Positions 45,898 to 57,564 of a stretch of 64,000 nucleotides of DNA are shown in pieces. Under the pieces are notes generated by a model, which made no database searches, was not told the DNA's origin, and saw only the letters and a program-made list of their open reading frames with translations. A program made the translations under genes and the position numbers. Source of the stretch: Humulus lupulus. Its lineage: Eukaryota; Streptophyta; Magnoliopsida; Rosales; Cannabaceae. The stretch lies in the NCBI RefSeq assembly GCF_963169125.1, contig NC_084793.1, positions 231,709,360 through 231,773,359 on the forward strand, written 5' to 3'. Position 1 is the stretch's first letter; the number at the start of each line of letters is the position of its first letter.

Positions 45898-46261
45898 TGC
45901 AAGGTTTTATTTTTTTTCCGTTTTGTTATATACCCTGCCCCCAAGTGGGTGGAGGGATTTATCTCGTCGGGCATTTTGATCATTTTGCTCTTGTATGAAC
46001 TTTGACAATTTCATTTGGTGATGGGTGTACAAGAGTCATATACATGCTTGCATAAATGAGAAATGTTTGTATGCAAATAAGAAACATATTCCTTAAGGAT
46101 GGGTAGAGTACAAAGGAATGCGCAGCAACAATGTATCTACTACATCACGAGAGCAACTAGGTGACCTCTTTCATTCATAACTACCTCTGTAGGTAGGACT
46201 TACTACTACATTGGGAGGTTAACTATGGTAACCTCTTTGATTCATCGTACTGAACATAAAA

Positions 46262-46593
46262 CCTTACCAGATATTCCCTCCCAGTTGTGTGTGTTGGTGG
46301 GAACTACTTGGGTTGCATTGTAGGTCTCTTCACCCTCGCAACCACTGTCATCATGAGCTTTCAGGGCTTGGTAAGTCTTCATGGTAGGATGTTGTAGTGC
46401 TCTTTAGTTTCCTAGAGTGTTTATGGGTGTTTATCGGAGGTGGCTTGAAGCAAAGCTCTGATTTTTCCTATCCTCAGGCGGTCACGGTCATCCACCACCC
46501 GGATGTACTTTAGAGCTCTTTCTTAGAAGTTGCCTATGTCCTCTATTTCTCTCTTGAGCATACTCCCTCACATTCCACTCTTCGGATGTAACC
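46262..46593 (-). pseudogene. Tat-3 gag remnant and possible integrase C-terminal scrap
   Basis: The minus strand from 46593 reads a diverged gag segment (SMLKREIEDIGNFYERALKY, near 46570-46500) equal to LWDNMLKREVTDLDDFYERA in Tat-4. Near 46380-46262 a short match to the integrase C-terminus (TQVVPTNTH) is weaker. Everything between is missing, a large internal deletion. Athila cuts it at 46594. Confidence 0.65.
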
Positions 46594-48186
46594 TGTGTTT
46601 AACGCCCAAAATGTGACTACCATTAAGCGGTAGTTTTAGTAAAATCGGGCGGTCGATCCACAAGGAAGTAACCTAAAACCAAGAGATTAGTAGAAAATAA
46701 CACAAAAATTTAGTACCATGAAATAAATAAAAAAATGGAAATGAAAAGAGATTTGAGATTTTGGTATTGTCATTTTGATGAAATGATAAAATGAGATAAG
46801 TGAAATAAAAATAAGGTATAATCAAGAGTTTGAGAAATAGAAAGGTTTCAAGAACCATCCATATGCTTGTTTGGTTATTTAGTTACTTGATTTACAAAAA
46901 TACACAAGTAAATAGTTCACATCCCAACATTTACTTGGAAAATCTAACATTAATGTCCATATTATTTTCTAACAAAAGTTCATTTGAGTTATAAAGTTCT
47001 TTACTTTAGGAGCACAATGTTAATCTTATGCAAAATCTAAAAGTGACAAAATACCCAAGGGCAATAATGCAATAGAAGATTGGACATAAAATTATGTATC
47101 AATATTACTTTTACTAATTAGAAGCACATAGAAAGAGCATGACTAATCCTATATACTATTAGTGTAAGTAAATAAAGATAATAAAATAGAGATGAGGATG
47201 AAAGAACATAAATAACTCAAATACATTGTATTAAGAACATAGTAAATCAAAGTAGCAAAATAACATCACTAGCATATGGAATCATCCCTAACCTTCCTAG
47301 GAAGATTAGGCCATTATGCTCATGATTCTCACAAAATTCTAAGAAGAAACTATGAGAAGAAAGTGAGTAGAAATTTTGCTATAGTTTGTTTACTCTAAAA
47401 GTTACATATCCATGTGAAACAAAGAGTCCCTATTTATAGAGGAAGAAAAATGACTAAAAAGAAATTAAACAACAAATAGGGGTTACACAATAAATCTGAA
47501 ATATCAATAGTAAAATATGATTTTGAAAAATCAAATCTTATTATAAATATTAACCTAGCTATTTTGGTGAATGGTCAATTTGCCTTTTTTCTAAAACACC
47601 AAAAACATTGAGCTTTGAAGCTCAAAATAGACATGTGCAAGGCCCAATACCCACAAAATATGGGCTGATGAGTGCTTATGGGTAGCTGAAATATTGACCA
47701 ATAGGGGTGCACCATGTGTCACGACTCAGTTGGGCAGGAAGACAAAAAGGCAGCTGGAAGTGTTGATGTGGCGTTGCGTGGTTGGCTGGCAGGGAGGCTG
47801 GCAGGCGGCTCGGCTGGGAGTGGCAGGCAGCTGGCATGGTTCGGTGTCTGGCTGGGTTGCTAGCTGGGACGCATGGCACGAGGAGGGGACGCCACCTGGC
47901 GCTGGGAAGCTGGCTGGGCCTGGAGTCTTGGGCCGAATTCTGGGCAACATTTCTTCAAAAATGCCATTTTCTTCAATTTTGTTTTTCAGTTTTAACTATT
48001 TTTTGTTCTCTCTTTTTATTAATGTCCAAATGCAATTTATTTCCTTAAAATCAAACACAAATTAAACTAAAATTAATATTTTCAATTATAAAATACATTA
48101 CAATAAATTAATGAAAATATTAATTAAAACTTAATTTATTTTACACTTTAAAACTAATGAATTTGTATGTTTGAGCACTAATCACA
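46594..48186 (-). repeat. 3' LTR of the Athila element
   Basis: 1,593 bp. On minus it starts TGTGATTAGTGCTC and ends TTAAACACA. AT-rich, with a GC-rich GGCTGGC/GGCAGG repeat patch at 47760-47910. Only one LTR is visible. The left border is set by the terminal TG/CA and by where Tat-3 gag stops. Confidence 0.75.
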
Positions 48187-48197
48187 ACCCCCAACTT
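48187..48197 (-). other. Polypurine tract of the Athila element
   Basis: The minus strand reads AAGTTGGGGGT directly before the LTR. Confidence 0.8.
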
Positions 48198-49566
48198 GCT
48201 TATTGCTAGTCCCTTGCAATTCATGCAAAAAATAAAATTATAAAGTTGAATAATCAAGTCAAACAAAGCAAAATCATCTAAGCATTTTCAAAGTATCAGC
48301 AAGAAGTCAGAAATTACTATCTAAGCTACTTCAGTTGCGATTCCAGAGTTGTGTGTGTGTGCACCAAACTATTTTCTTTTTATTGCAAGTCATAACACAA
48401 ATAGTATTGAAAAATCTCAAAAGTATAAATGTCTCAACTCCAAATTCCTCATGGGCATTGAGTATTTGTATGGGAAGGATTACACTCTTAGAGTTAGAAA
48501 TGTAACAGTTTACGCTCAAATGAGAAAAGATAAATTTTTTAGGACAAGCAATTTGAATAAATATTGATCACAAGATAGGTATATCAACTTATTGGAGTTC
48601 AAATGACAAACAACTTTTGAGATTTACATGAGAAAGCTAAAAAAAAAATGGCAACTACCTAGAAATGATGAATGGGAAAAGGAAACTATTAATCATAATA
48701 TTTTTTTTATTATTATATATATTTTATACAATTACACAAAACAAAAAATAATAATAGAATTTTTTTTTTCAACAACTACAAAAATAATAAAGGAAAATGT
48801 TGCTCTTGTTCTATTTTTTTATTTTTCATTTAATTTTTTTAATTTTTTTTTCATCATCATTTTTTCATCATTCTTTTCCTTTTTTTTTGACAAGAGACAA
48901 CACAACAAAAATAAGAGGAAATTACAAATAAAATAAAATGAATAGAGCATAAATTTAAAATTTATTACAAAGACTCAATCTTATATGAAAAACATCCCTC
49001 TAGTAAATGTCATGTTGTAAATTCCAAAGATGTGACTTTACCAACTCAAATGATCAATAAAAGTTCAAAAAGTTGTTTTCTCAACTCTCACAACTCACTA
49101 AGAAATGAAAAACTTTAAACTTTAAATTTCTCTCAACTATTTGTGTTAACAACCAATTTATCACATGTTTGGAAAGTGCACAAAAGAACTCTAAAAATCA
49201 CTTCTTAATAGCTAAACATAGTAAAACCTAACTCAAACCAACAAGTTGTACTCGTGCTTGGATAATTTTGAAAAAAATTGACTTAAAAATTCAACTCGAC
49301 AATAAGATTTTCCAAATGAATGCTAACCACCCCCAACCGAAAATCAGACCGTGTCCTCAATTTCAAAATGAATAATCAATGAAAAAGGTAGGGAAAGAGA
49401 ACACCTGGATGATGACCATGTCCATGAGGCGAGAACGTAAATAAAAATACCCCAAAATAGACAGAATACAAAAACGAAAAACATACAAAAATAAAAGAAA
49501 GACAGAACAATAAATATAATAATAATAAAAAAAAAAAAAGAACAAACAAACAAACCGTTCAGAACT
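48198..49566 (-). other. Athila 3' untranslated stretch
   Basis: 1.4 kb between pol and PPT with T- and A-rich runs (48700-48900, 49515-49545). Many Athila elements have an envelope-like ORF here. None with conserved features or membrane-protein length could be seen. Confidence 0.55.
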
Positions 49567-50640
49567 TCAGAGTGTGTAAATTGGGTCCTTAAGAAGGATC
49601 TCTTCAACATGACTCACACTCTCAATATAATGCTTCAGTATTTGGCCATTGACTCGAAAAATTCTCCCGTCGGTTGGGTCCTCGACCTCAATAAAACCGT
49701 TGGGAAAAACTTGCTTCACTACAAAATGGACTAGTCCATCGCGATCGCAGTTTACCGGGGTGAAAGTGCAAGCAAGAATCATACATATGCACTTTCATGA
49801 TTTTCAATTTTGCTTTATAAATCCTGGAATTGTCATATGTATCGTTTCTCAACTCCTCAATTTCGGACAATTGGAGTTTGCGATTGATACCTGCGACATT
49901 CAGATCAAAGTTTAGGACTTTGATAGCCCAATATGCTTTATGCTCGAGCTTGATAGGTAAATGATAGGCTTTTCCAAAGACAAGTCGATAGGGAGACATC
50001 CCAAGAGGGGACTTGAAAGCAATGCGGTATGCCCAAAGAGCGTCTAAAAGACGTGTAGACCAATCTTTGCAGTCAGGATTTACCATCTTTTCCAGTTCCC
50101 TATTGGCTAACTCAGCTTGACAATTAGTCTGTGGATGATAGGAATTTGCAACTTTATGAAGTACACCGTACTTGCGCATAAGAGCTTCAAAAGATCTGTT
50201 GCAAAAATGAGTGCCTTGATCACTGATGATAGCGCAAGGAGTACCGAACCTTGATTACACATTTTCTTTCAAGAATTTGACAACTGTAGCATTATCATTG
50301 GTTTGATAGGGTACAACCTCGACCCATTTGGAAACATAATCCACAACGAGAAGAATGTAAAGGTAGCCAAAAGAAGGTGGAGATGGTCCCATAAAGTCTA
50401 TCCCCCAACAATCAAATATTTCGATAACAAGAATTGGGTTCAGGGGCATCATGTGCCGATGGGATAAGGAACCTAACTTTTGGCACCTTACACAAGAACG
50501 ACATAAATCATTGGTGTCTTTGAACAGAGTGGGCCAGTAAAGACCACATTGTAAGATTTTTGCAGCGGTTTTCTTTACAGAAAAGTGACCACCACAAGCA
50601 TCATTTGGCAAAAATTCAGCACACTAGACACATCATCGTC
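49567..50640 (-). pseudogene. Athila integrase
   Basis: The zinc region and core start are 50611-50255: CGGHFSVKKTAAKIL, CRSCVRCQKLG, WGIDFMGPSPP. After a broken stretch the core continues at 50179-49688 with HKVANSYHPQTNCQAELANRE (the catalytic Glu in AELANRE) and LLDALWAYRIAFKSPLGM. The C-terminal part 49782-49567 has GLVHFVVKQVFPNGFIEVED. The second catalytic Asp would fall in the broken stretch near 50220-50250. Frameshifted. Confidence 0.88.
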
Positions 50641-50697
50641 GTGGATGCATCTTCGCATGATTTGGTCAGGGCAATACTTGAATAAGTATGGGTCATC

Positions 50698-52134
50698 CTA
50701 AAAGAAATTTTGCACCTTGACCAGGAATTTGCGTTTGTCTTGTGAACTCCATTCAGATGGGAGTTCACCTATTACTAAGTAGTTCACAGTGTGAGCATAC
50801 CGCGGTAACTTAGTAACAGAAAGAAATTGCTCATCGGGGAAATCATCATGAATTGGTGGACCATCATTGGGATCGTTGAATTCAAGTCGGGATAAGTAGT
50901 CCGCGACGACATTTTCAACACCTTTCTTGTCTTTGATCGTTATATCAAATTCTTGCAAGAGAAGGATCCCCCGTATTAATCGCGCCTTAGCATCCTTTTT
51001 GGAAAGGAGATACTTAAGGGCGGAGTGATCTGTGAAGATCGTAATAGGTGATTCAATCAAATAAGATTGGAATTTGTCAAGGGCAAAGACGATGGCAAGC
51101 AACTCTTTTTCAGTAGTGGAATAGTTCATTTGAGCACTATTGAGAGTATGACTTGCATAATAGACAACAAAGGGTTTCCCCTCCCTTCGTTGTCCTAGTA
51201 CAGCTCCCACAACAAAGTTGCTGGCGTCACACATGATCTCAAAAGGAAGACTCCAATCGGGTGACTGAATGATAAAAGCGGAAGTGAGTGAATTTACAAG
51301 CGTTCCGAATGATTCCTCACACTTAGGTGTCCACTAAAAAGAGACATCTTTGGCTAGGAGGTTGCTTAGCAGACGAGCAATCATTGAAATTTTTTGTATG
51401 AACCTCCTATAGAAACCAGCATGACCAAGGAATGACCTAACGTCTTTGACAGTTTTAGGAGTAGGCAGGTTGGAGATAAGGTCGAATTTGGATTGATCAA
51501 CCTCTATTCCTTTTTCAGAAACAATGTGGCCTAAGATTATGCCAAAAGATACCATGAAGTGGCCTTTCTCCCAATTGAGCACAAGTCCTTTCTCAATACA
51601 CCGTTTTAAAACAACTTCAAGATGAAGAAGACATGTGTCAAAGGAATTTCCAAAAATGGTTAGGTCATCCATGAATACTTCCATTGACTTTTCAACCATG
51701 TCACTAAAGATGCTCATCATGCATCTTTGGAATGTAGCTGGTGCATTACACAAGCCAAATGGCATACGCCGGAAAGCAAAAGTGCCAAAGGGACAAGTGA
51801 AAGTGGTCTTATCTTGATCCTCTAATGCAATCTCAATTTGATAATAGCCAGAATAGCCATCAAGAAAGCAATAGAATGGATGACCCGCTACACGTTCAAG
51901 GATTTGATCAATGAATGGGAGTGGAAAATGATCTTTGTGGGAGGCGACATTTAATTTTCTATAATCAATGCACATGCGCCACCCTGTCATAGTTTTTGTG
52001 GGGACAAGGACCCCTTTTTCGTTTTGGATCATGGTGACATCAGATTTCTTGGGTACAACTTGAGTTGGATTGGCCCATTTGCTATCAGCTACTGGGTAAA
52101 TAATACCAGCATCTAGCAATTTCAAAAACTTCAT
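50698..52134 (-). pseudogene. Athila reverse transcriptase and RNase H
   Basis: RT (52134-51334) has TGWRMCIDYRKLNVASHKDH, FLDGYSGYYQIEIALEDQDK, MPFGLCNAPATFQRCM and an intact VFMDDLTIFG box, then KTVKDVRSFLGHAGFYRRF. RNase H (51234-50698) has MCDASNFVVGAVLGQR, STTEKELLAIVFALDKF and FTDHSALKYLL. A stop near 51335 separates them, and a T-run frameshift at 52135 cuts off the upstream linker. The best preserved RT in the window. Confidence 0.93.
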
Positions 52135-52519
52135 TTTTTTACAACTTCTTTCATTGTGGGGTTCAGTCTCCTTTGAGGGTCTCTTCGAGGGATAGTCTCG
52201 TCCTCTAGATTGATTTGATGGGAGAAAATTAAAGGGCTAATACCTTTGATATCAGCAAGCGTCCAACCTATTGCAGATTTATGCGTTCGCAGTAGCTCGA
52301 GTAACTGCAATTCTTAAGAATTTTGAAGGTTGGACGAGATGATAACTGGAAAGGTTTCACCATCTCCTAAGAAGACTTGTTTCAAACACTCGGGATGTTG
52401 GGTCAATTGAACAATTGGAACCTCTTCGGCTGAAGTTTTTGACTGTGACCTCTCACAAGGTAGCTCTTCAAATCAAGATTGCCAAAACTGAGTCCTTCTA
52501 TTGCATGAGCTATGTGATT

Positions 52520-53990
52520 TCATATTACAAGAGTAGACTCAATAGAACTGGGACTTTCGTTGGCAGACAGAAGGAGGAGTTCATTAAGATTATCGAAGTT
52601 GCATCGCAATTGAACCTCCTCGAGAATTAAAGAGTCAATCATGAATGTTTGATAGCATTCATCATCTTCTTGGGGTTGTTTCCCGATGTGGAAGATATTG
52701 ACTTCAAGAGTCATGTTTTCAAACGATATCTTCATTAGACCATTCCGACAATTGATCAAAGCATTTGCAGTAGCAATGAATGGTCTTTCGAGGATAATGG
52801 GAATTTTGGACTCCATGTTTACCACAGATTGAGTATCAAGAATAAGAAAATCAACGGGGTAATAGAATTTTTCAATTTGAACTAACACATCCTCAACAAT
52901 ACCCCTAGGATTTTTGGTGGAGCGGTCAGCAAGCTGTAGCACAACAGATGTTGGCTTCATTTCTCCAAGACCGAGTTGCGAGTATATAGAGTAAGGCATG
53001 AGATTTACACTCGCGCCAAGATCAAGTAAGGCTTGGCTGACTTCATGGGTCCCAATTTGGCAAGAAATGGTGGGATAAGCCGAATATTTGTATTTTGGTG
53101 GTGTCTTTTGTTCAATCACCGCACTCACTTGCTCAGTCAAGAAAGCAGTCTTCTTGACATGGTGCTTCCTTTTTGTAGTGCATAGATCCTTGCTGATTTT
53201 GGCATAAGAGGGCACTTGTTTTATGATGTGAAGCAAATGAAGATTAATCTTCACTTGTGTCAAGTGCTCAAGGATTTTAGCTCGGTTATCAGGAAGTTTC
53301 CCAACAGGTTTCAAAGTCTGGGGAAATGGTACTTTTGGAGAGGCATTGAATGTTGGATTTTCAGGAATAACTTTTGGAGTACTAGGAGAGTTGGATTTCA
53401 TGAATGGGTCTTGCAAAGTTTTACCACTTCTAGTCATGATGGCATTTACTTCCTTGACATTTTGATAAATAGAATTTGAAGATTGGGCCATGTGTTGGCC
53501 TTGCACATTGAATTTTAGTTGGGAAGGAAGTTTGCCTTTTTCCGGAATGGCCAAGGAGTCAGTTAATTTTGAGAATTGACATTTCATTTCTTTGATTTCT
53601 TCCATCATTTGGCGATTTAGTTTGGATTGTTCCTCTATGAATGAATGAAGGGTATTCTTGAGAGGATTTCATTGTGGACGAGCATTATATTCAGGTACAG
53701 AATACGCCTTTGATGGTTGAACTTGTTGCTCATTTCTCCATTGGCCTCTAGACGTTTGAGCTTGGTTGGAATCTCTCCAACTGAAATTTGGATGGTTTCT
53801 CTAACTAGGGTTGTACGTATGAGAGAATGGCTTGTTATATGCCCATAAGGCATTGCATTGCTCCTCATAAACCCCCTTCATTTCATTCAAAGCTAAGCAG
53901 TCCTTAGCTAAATGCTCCGTCCCTCAACAAACAAAGCAAGGTTCGTGTGGTTCCGCTTGAGCTATCATGTGCGGTTTTTGGCCATTTTTC
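52520..53990 (-). pseudogene. Athila gag C-terminus and protease
   Basis: The zinc knuckle near 53945-53900 reads CFVC, stop, GTEHLAKDC: the residue after the second Cys is a stop. Next come MKGVYEEQCNALW and a Pro/Gln-rich linker. A 362-residue open stretch (53608-52520) contains NAIMTRSGKTL and the protease LLDLGASVNLMPYSIYSQLG, GIVEDVLVQIEKFYYPVDF and IPIILERPFIATANALI. The gag N-terminal half is missing because of the insertion at 54081. Confidence 0.88.
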
Positions 53991-54080
53991 GTCATCAAGA
54001 CCTCAAACTGCTTTTTCAAAGCTTCAAGTTAGGCCTTAATACTATCCTCTTCTTGAAGTTGATAGATCCATGATGGTTTG

Positions 54081-56336
54081 TGTAATGCCCTGAAATCTCT
54101 AATGTGGTTTAATGGCTGGATTAGTAGGCCAGGAGGGCCATAACTGTTTAATTATGCCATTAAATGATACTATGCATGTTTATGTGAATTATATTATAAT
54201 ATGATGTTATATGCATGCATGTGGGTCCACATTTGATTATTATAATATTTTGGTAATTTGGCCCGTTGAGGGCATATTGTGTATTTTGGGTGCATATTGT
54301 GATTTATGGATGAGATCCCATTATTATGGAGATATATTCGAGCTATTCGGCATGAGACGGTCTTATATTGTGAATTAGTGGTTTTGTCATAACGGGGTCT
54401 TTTATTGGGATATTGGATAATGAGAATGTTATTTGATGATAAATTGGAAGTTATTGAGATCAGGAGGAAATTCTGGAGGTTTTGGCTATAATGTTCCCGT
54501 GGGTGTTTTTGGGACCCCGAGCCTTAGGTTTTATTTGAGGTTACTTAAGCTTGAAGTAGCTTGTCAGATAGAACCGTACGTTAGAAATCTTTTTTTCTCT
54601 CTTCCCGTTAGTTCATTTTACCGTTCGAGGCATTTTCGAAGAAATCTCGAGTTCTAGGAGTCGGAATCAAGAGAGGATTGAGGCATAGCGATCCTAGAAA
54701 AGATTAGAAGCTTCTTGACTGAAGGATTTGACGAGAAATAACCCAATCGAAGGCAATCTAAGTTTTAAGTTTTGAGTTTTTAGAGTTTCTAAGCTTCGAA
54801 TTGGATTTTGTGAATCGTTGAGTTTTTGGTTCGTTTGAGCCTCGGGATTTGTTGGTTTTGGATCATTGGGAAGTTTGGGAACTTTGATTTTTGGATTTGG
54901 AAGTGTTTAGGTACGTTTTTGGAGGGTTTGGGATGAAGGAGGTCGAGTTGTGGCTGGGTCTGGGTTGGGGGCCGCGGCCCTAGCTCGAAGAAGCAGGTGT
55001 AGGGTTTTGGCCTTGCTGGGCGTCGCGACCCTGGGTATAGGGCGCCGCGGCCCTTGCTCCTGGTTTGGCTGGGGGCCGTGGCTCAAGGTGTTGGTGCCGC
55101 GGCTCTTGGGTGGTTTTGAGCCCGTTTGAGTCTTTTGACCTCGGGAACTTTGTTTTAGGCCTCGGGATGGTTCCTACTACCCGGATTAGTGGGGATTGAT
55201 GTCTCAGAGGCTATATTTTAGTTTAGGAACCTTTGATGTTCATTTTATTGATGGTGTCCCATATTTGGTTATGACTAGGTGACCACTACAGGGCTAAAAG
55301 TCAGATCGTTCTCAAGGGTAGTTCTTTTATTCATTCTCGCTCGAATCAGAGGTAAGAGAACTGCACCCCATATGTGATATGCATGGTTATACATGAGGCA
55401 TGTTGAATGTTTGAATGTGGACATGGATTTATTATTGAATGCTTAGAATATCTTGCTCACTTGTGTATGGCATTGACTAATTAGTCAGAATTGGCAAAGG
55501 TGTTTCTGTGAAGCTGTGACTCATTAGTCAAGTTCGGCAGTGGTACTGGGCACTTGTCACACAGTGCTGACTTATAAGTCAGGAATGACCTTAGCATGTT
55601 CAATGCAAGCCATTAAAGATTACGTCTAATCGACATCTACACTAGATGACTCAACAAGAGCATTAATGTCGGACCGACCTCAAGTTCGATGAAAACTAAA
55701 AGTGCTTGTGTGACTTACCCATCAGTCTCTCATCTGTTTAAGCTAGTGACTTACCCATCAGTCACTCATTTGTTTAAGCTAGTGACTTACCCAGCAGTCA
55801 CTCATCTGTTTAAGTTAGAGACTTGCTTGTCAGTCACTCAGTATGGTTTACCAAAACCTTAAGTGTTGAATCACTCATCTGTTTAGAGCTATAAGCTTTG
55901 TGTGATTATAATAATAATAATCATTTGATAACATTTATATGCAATACTGTGTTTTCTTGCTGGGCTTTGGCTCATGAGTGCTATGTGGTGCAGGTAAAGG
56001 GAAAGAAAATCCATATGCGGCCGCTTGACCACCACGGCCAAGGAGTTCTCAGAGGAATTAGGGGGTTTACCCTATTTTTGCCGCTTAGGTCGGCGGGTTT
56101 GTAAATTTGAAACAGTAATGACCATTTTGAATTGTAAATAACTTATAAATGTTTTTGATGGGCCCATTAACAGTTTTATGCTTTAAATAAAATATATCCT
56201 TTCCTTTTGATTGGTTTTCCACCTTAGCCTGCTAATAACACTTAGAAGCACATTTTTAACCAAAGGACTCAGGTAGCGAGTTAAATTTCCGGTTCATCGT
56301 TCACCGTAACTATTCTGGGGTAACCAGAGCGTTACA
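54081..56336 (+). repeat. 5' LTR of a Tekay-like element, followed by PBS
   Basis: 2,256 bp, TGTAATGCCC to GAGCGTTACA. The family blocks are GTGCAGGTAAAGGG (55988-56001) and GCGGCCGC (about 56018). It is inserted in Athila gag. The PBS at 56340 shows that it is a 5' LTR and not a solo LTR. The rest of the element lies beyond Tat-4. Confidence 0.93.
55710..55853 (+). repeat. 36-bp tandem repeat, three to four copies
   Basis: Unit GTGACTTACCCATCAGTCAC plus TCATCTGTTTAAGCTA, starting at 55710, 55746, 55782 and a diverged copy near 55818. Confidence 0.9.
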
Positions 56337-56339
56337 ACT

Positions 56340-56351
56340 TGGTATCAGAGC
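56340..56351 (+). other. Primer binding site, initiator tRNA-Met type
   Basis: TGGTATCAGAGC, 3 nt after the LTR end. This is the standard initiator-Met PBS of many plant elements. Confidence 0.93.
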
Positions 56352-56528
56352 GTGCCAAGATTAAGGTTCCTGTAGATTGGCTGGGCATGTACACTCATCA
56401 CTGAAGTCAAGCTCGGCTCATGGTTGGTAACTATTTATGTAGGTATATGTATAACTGCTTAAATATAGTATATATGCTTTGCCTGTGTGCATGAGACATC
56501 ATGTTAAACCTGTGCCCTGAAATATTAT
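56352..56528 (+). other. Leader of the Tekay-like element, cut by Tat-4
   Basis: Matches the leader of the truncated copy at 40450-40676 (GGGCATGTACACTC, GGTAACTATTTATGTAGG). Ends at the Tat-4 LTR. Confidence 0.75.
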
Positions 56529-56689
56529 TGTGGATACTGAAAATTCAACACCGGTAAAGAACCAACATCTCATGCTTAAGGTCCCTGGAAGGTCCAAAGC
56601 ATCCATATTTGAAGTCCATTTGATCCCTCAAATGGGTGCTCAAATTGACCCTGCTCTAAATGACCACTCCACCTCGGGCACCGGTAAAG

Positions 56690-56890
56690 AACTTAGGCGT
56701 CCTGCGCGCCCTAGACACCTCATGCGCCCAGTGCGCCTCGCGTGCCCCCCGTGCGCCCAGGCACCTCGCGCACCCCATGCTCGCCCACGCGCCTCACACG
56801 CCTGCGCGCCCCAGGAGCCCCGTGCGCCTCACGGCTCGCGCGCCCCGCTCGCCTCACGACACCACCAGGAGAGAAGCGTCTCGCGGCTCC
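56690..56890 (+). repeat. CpG-rich degenerate repeat in the Tat-4 LTR
   Basis: About 200 bp of GCGCC/CGCGC-rich short units (CCTCGCGCACC, GCGCGCCCCAGG). It stands out from the AT-rich surroundings and lies in U3, upstream of the TATA box. Confidence 0.85.
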
Positions 56891-57279
56891 CAAGACGCCA
56901 CGCGCAATAGTCACGCCATGGTCCTCATGGAGGCCTCCTCTCACACACCAGCCTCGTCCTTAGGGGTGTCCACGCGGTGACCATGGAGCAAGAAGAGTTA
57001 GAATACGGATGATACGATGCCCATGCTAGACAGGTAGTGACAGTACATGAATGGTACATGGTCAGGATTCCCTCAACATGCTTATGAGATCCATACCCAA
57101 CAAGTAGTGGAGGCATAATATGGTACCAAGACAGGAGTACTTTTGCAGACCCCTGACACGTACTAGAGCAAACCACCACTCTTCCAACACCACTACCCCT
57201 GAGACCACTCTCCTGACAGTGTACTTGCGTACCATCTGGTCCCCTGGACCACAATGTATCAGGGGCCATTAGAGCCCAC

Positions 57280-57286
57280 TATAAAA
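57280..57286 (+). promoter_or_regulatory. TATA box of the Tat-4 LTR
   Basis: TATAAAA in CCCACTATAAAAGGAATTCC, about 200 bp before the LTR end. The likely start of Tat-4 transcripts. Confidence 0.75.
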
Positions 57287-57484
57287 GGAATTCCACTTCC
57301 ACTTGGAGGGGGGTTGGAAAAAACATTGTAGCACTACACCATATGAAATACAAGTTCATTTCACCATTTTCTTTCTGCAACTGTTCTTTGAGTTTCCAAC
57401 TAGATCTTTGAAGTTTTTCTTTTGATAATCTCTACATTTCTATTTTTCTAACTTAACTTGGTTGATGAGTTATCACCGTCAACA

Positions 57485-57507
57485 CTTTGACGCCGTCTTT
57501 GGGAAGG
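57485..57507 (+). other. Primer binding site region of Tat-4
   Basis: TTTGACGCCGTCTTTGGG directly after the LTR, a diverged TGGCGCCGTCTGTGGG-type site. Confidence 0.7.
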
Positions 57508-57564
57508 ATACGTTGCAAGTCACTGTTCTTCTGTCGATTCTGATAAGAAAAAATACCGCAACGT

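Larger units (their letters stand above)
45001..46261. other. Convergent non-coding zone of Tat-3
   Basis: No gene. It contains the hairpin 45365-45384 and a threefold tandem repeat 45404-45897. GAACTTTGACAAT and other blocks also occur in Tat-2 near 25490. Confidence 0.6.
35668..46593 (-). mobile_element. Ty3/gypsy Tat-lineage element Tat-3, left part visible
   Basis: Starts with an LTR at 35668 after ACTAT. Orientation is minus by LTR, PPT and gag remnant, with an antisense gene on plus. It is interrupted by a solo LTR (37445-40057), a truncated Tekay-like element (about 40450-43236) and, at 46593, by Athila. Most of pol is absent between 46262 and 46440, so it is a deletion derivative. 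Its second LTR is not in the window. Confidence 0.85.
46594..54080 (-). mobile_element. Ty3/gypsy Athila-lineage element (3' LTR, pol, most of gag)
   Basis: Minus-strand element inserted in Tat-3 gag. The 3' LTR is 46594-48186, PPT 48187-48197, pol about 52135-49567, and protease plus gag C-terminus 53990-52520. At 54081 gag is cut by a Tekay-like LTR, and the remaining 5' part lies outside the window. The RT (FMDD box) and protease (LLDLGAS) are Athila types. No envelope-like ORF was found between pol and PPT. Confidence 0.88.
56529..57484 (+). repeat. 5' LTR of Tat-4
   Basis: 956 bp, TGTGGATACTG to CACCGTCAACA. The start is chosen because it matches the minus-strand starts of the Tat-2 and Tat-3 LTRs (TGTGAGCATTG, TGTGAATATGG). 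A TATA box lies at 57280-57286. Confidence 0.8.

Noticed and set aside
47760..47910. GC-rich stretch as a structural RNA gene
   Set aside because: It is made of short GGCTGGC/GGCAGG repeats within the Athila LTR. No tRNA or rRNA pattern was found.
49344..49610. Hydrophobic ORF rich in Phe and Tyr as an Athila envelope-like protein
   Set aside because: It comes from a poly-A/poly-T stretch next to the pol end, is under 90 codons and has no signal peptide followed by a membrane anchor.
56530..56963. Overlapping long ORFs in the CpG-rich patch as a host gene or transposon gene
   Set aside because: Open frames on both strands and several phases come from GC-rich low-complexity sequence. No motif, and it lies inside an LTR upstream of the TATA box.
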